Assembly: GCA_008694505.1 (NCBI GenBank)
Contig: VZDJ01007753.1
Location: 11,934,579 to 11,998,578, forward strand
DNA from: Cyanoderma ruficeps
Lineage: Eukaryota; Chordata; Aves; Passeriformes; Timaliidae
Length of the DNA stretch: 64,000 nt
Direction: 5' to 3'
The translations under genes and the position numbers were made by a program. The notes beneath the pieces were generated by a model. The model had not been told where the DNA came from, did no database searches, and was given only the letters and a program-made list of their open reading frames with translations. Shown one piece after another: positions 63,515-64,000 of the stretch (the stretch's first letter is position 1; the number at the start of each line of letters is the position of its first letter).

Positions 63515-64000
63515 AGAACCACAAAATGGGTCAGGTTGGAAGGGACCACAGTGGTCATCTGGTCCAAACCTCCCTGTTCAAGCAGGGTCATCCAAGAGCA
63601 TATGACACAGGACTGCATCCAGATGGTTCTTGAATATCTCCAGTGAGGGAGATTGCACACCCTCTCTGGGAAATCTGTTCTGGTGTGTGGTCACATGCAC
63701 AGCAAAGAAGTTCTTCCTCATGTTCAGGTGGAACTTCCTGTGCATCAGTTTCTGCCTGTTGCTTCTTGTCTGTTGCTTGGCACCACTGAGGAGAACCTGG
63801 TTCTTCCTCTGACACCCTCCCCTCAGATACTGATAGACATTGATGAAGTCCCCTCTCACTCATCTCTTTTCTAGGCTGAACAGGTCTTACTCTTGCAGCC
63901 TGTCCTTATAAGAGGGATGCTTCCGCCCCTTAATAATCTCTGTTGCCTTTAATAATCTATATTGCTCCAGAAGCTCCATGCATCTCTTTTACTGCTGTCA
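63515..64000 (-). mobile_element. CR1 LINE, 3' part, cut by window end
   Basis: The plus strand shows the antisense of the conserved avian CR1 3' end: AGGTTGGAAGGGACC followed by CATCTGGTCC near 63,533-63,565, then AAGAAGTTCTTCCTCATGTT near 63,705 and GGCTGAACAGGTCTTACTC near 63,875. The element therefore runs on the minus strand with its 3' end near 63,515 and continues beyond 64,000. A minus-strand frame ending at 63,578 still encodes the typical C-terminal stretch of the CR1 ORF2 reverse-transcriptase protein, including [11 protein letters not shown] and [15 protein letters not shown]. The usual 3' terminal ATTCTRTG-type repeats are degraded to one or two units. It lies antisense to the putative host gene's intron. 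CR1 copies are normally 5'-truncated and this one is probably inactive. Confidence 0.93.
63578..63863 (-). pseudogene. C-terminal remnant of CR1 ORF2 (reverse transcriptase)
   Basis: The frame covers about 93 codons of the region after the reverse-transcriptase domain of CR1 ORF2. It carries the family's recognisable [24 protein letters not shown] and LDAVL blocks and ends at a stop just before the 3' untranslated tail. A second overlapping minus frame (63,588-63,863) is a shadow. The domain for endonuclease and the catalytic reverse-transcriptase motifs are not in the window. Whether the upstream part is intact cannot be seen. Confidence 0.75.

Larger units (their letters stand above)
45507..64000 (+). 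other. Putative large first intron (continues past the window)
   Basis: From the donor at 45,507 to the end of the window I find no convincing coding exon on the plus strand. Large first introns behind CpG-island first exons are usual in vertebrates. Hand counts over sixteen 60-base lines spaced about 1 kb apart (47,041-62,400) gave A 248, T 264, G 260, C 188, a clear G over C excess on the plus strand. Eight similar lines upstream (37,021-44,100) gave A 154, T 115, G 105, C 106. The shift is in the direction expected of the non-template strand of a transcribed region. Isolated donor-like sites (47,399; 57,226; 59,485) lack partner acceptors. Confidence 0.5.

Noticed and set aside
1..64000. 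CRISPR array, operon, phage, tRNA or rRNA gene, microRNA precursor
   Set aside because: No regularly spaced direct repeats, bacterial-type gene packing, cloverleaf with A/B boxes, or mature microRNA sequence known to me was seen. The inverted repeat at 22.3 kb has a spacer too long for an ordinary microRNA hairpin.

Overview
The window reads as vertebrate nuclear DNA, almost certainly from a bird. Most of it has no long open reading frame and is CpG-poor outside a few patches. The last ~490 bases are the 3' part of a CR1 LINE, the dominant avian LINE family. A second interspersed repeat near the start has the architecture of an avian endogenous-retrovirus LTR. A songbird is my best guess, but that rests on the general look of the LTR and I could not run a library search. 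There are no bacterial-type genes, operons, CRISPR arrays, tRNA or rRNA genes. Nearly all open frames longer than 60 codons are chance frames.

Layout. Positions 1-45,000 look intergenic or deep-intronic. They hold one solo LTR (2,215-2,763, minus strand), a faint old CR1 fragment (~13,675-13,880), several microsatellites, a near-perfect 24-bp inverted repeat (22,281-22,440), and two CpG-preserving patches that look like conserved non-coding DNA (27,360-27,850 and 36,900-37,100). Three stretches have exon-like splice signals on the plus strand (10,278-10,407; 29,873-29,957; 36,838-~37,140). I cannot assign a protein to any of these, and an unannotated long non-coding RNA is one possible reading.

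The clearest gene feature is a CpG island at about 45,040-45,990. It contains GC boxes, a G-quadruplex motif, a NotI site and a good splice donor (CAG|GTAGGC, exon edge at 45,506). The ~300 bases before the donor contain no ATG, so this is best read as the promoter and non-coding first exon of a plus-strand gene whose first intron fills the rest of the window. Hand counts of base composition support this: the plus strand gains an excess of G over C and loses an excess of A over T downstream of the island, as expected of transcription-associated strand asymmetry. The gene itself cannot be named because no coding exon is visible.

The putative intron (45,507-64,000) contains homopolymer-rich tracts, a 25-bp tandem duplication, a 22-bp duplication with an unresolved base at its junction, one protein-like open frame on the minus strand (~53,709-54,080) that I cannot identify, and the terminal CR1. 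Four single N bases (11,306; 25,323; 46,822; 61,737) mark ambiguous calls, two of them inside homopolymers. I did not find a convincing novel biological system. The items most worth testing are the inverted repeat, the exon-like segments, the unidentified minus-strand frame and the CpG-rich patches.
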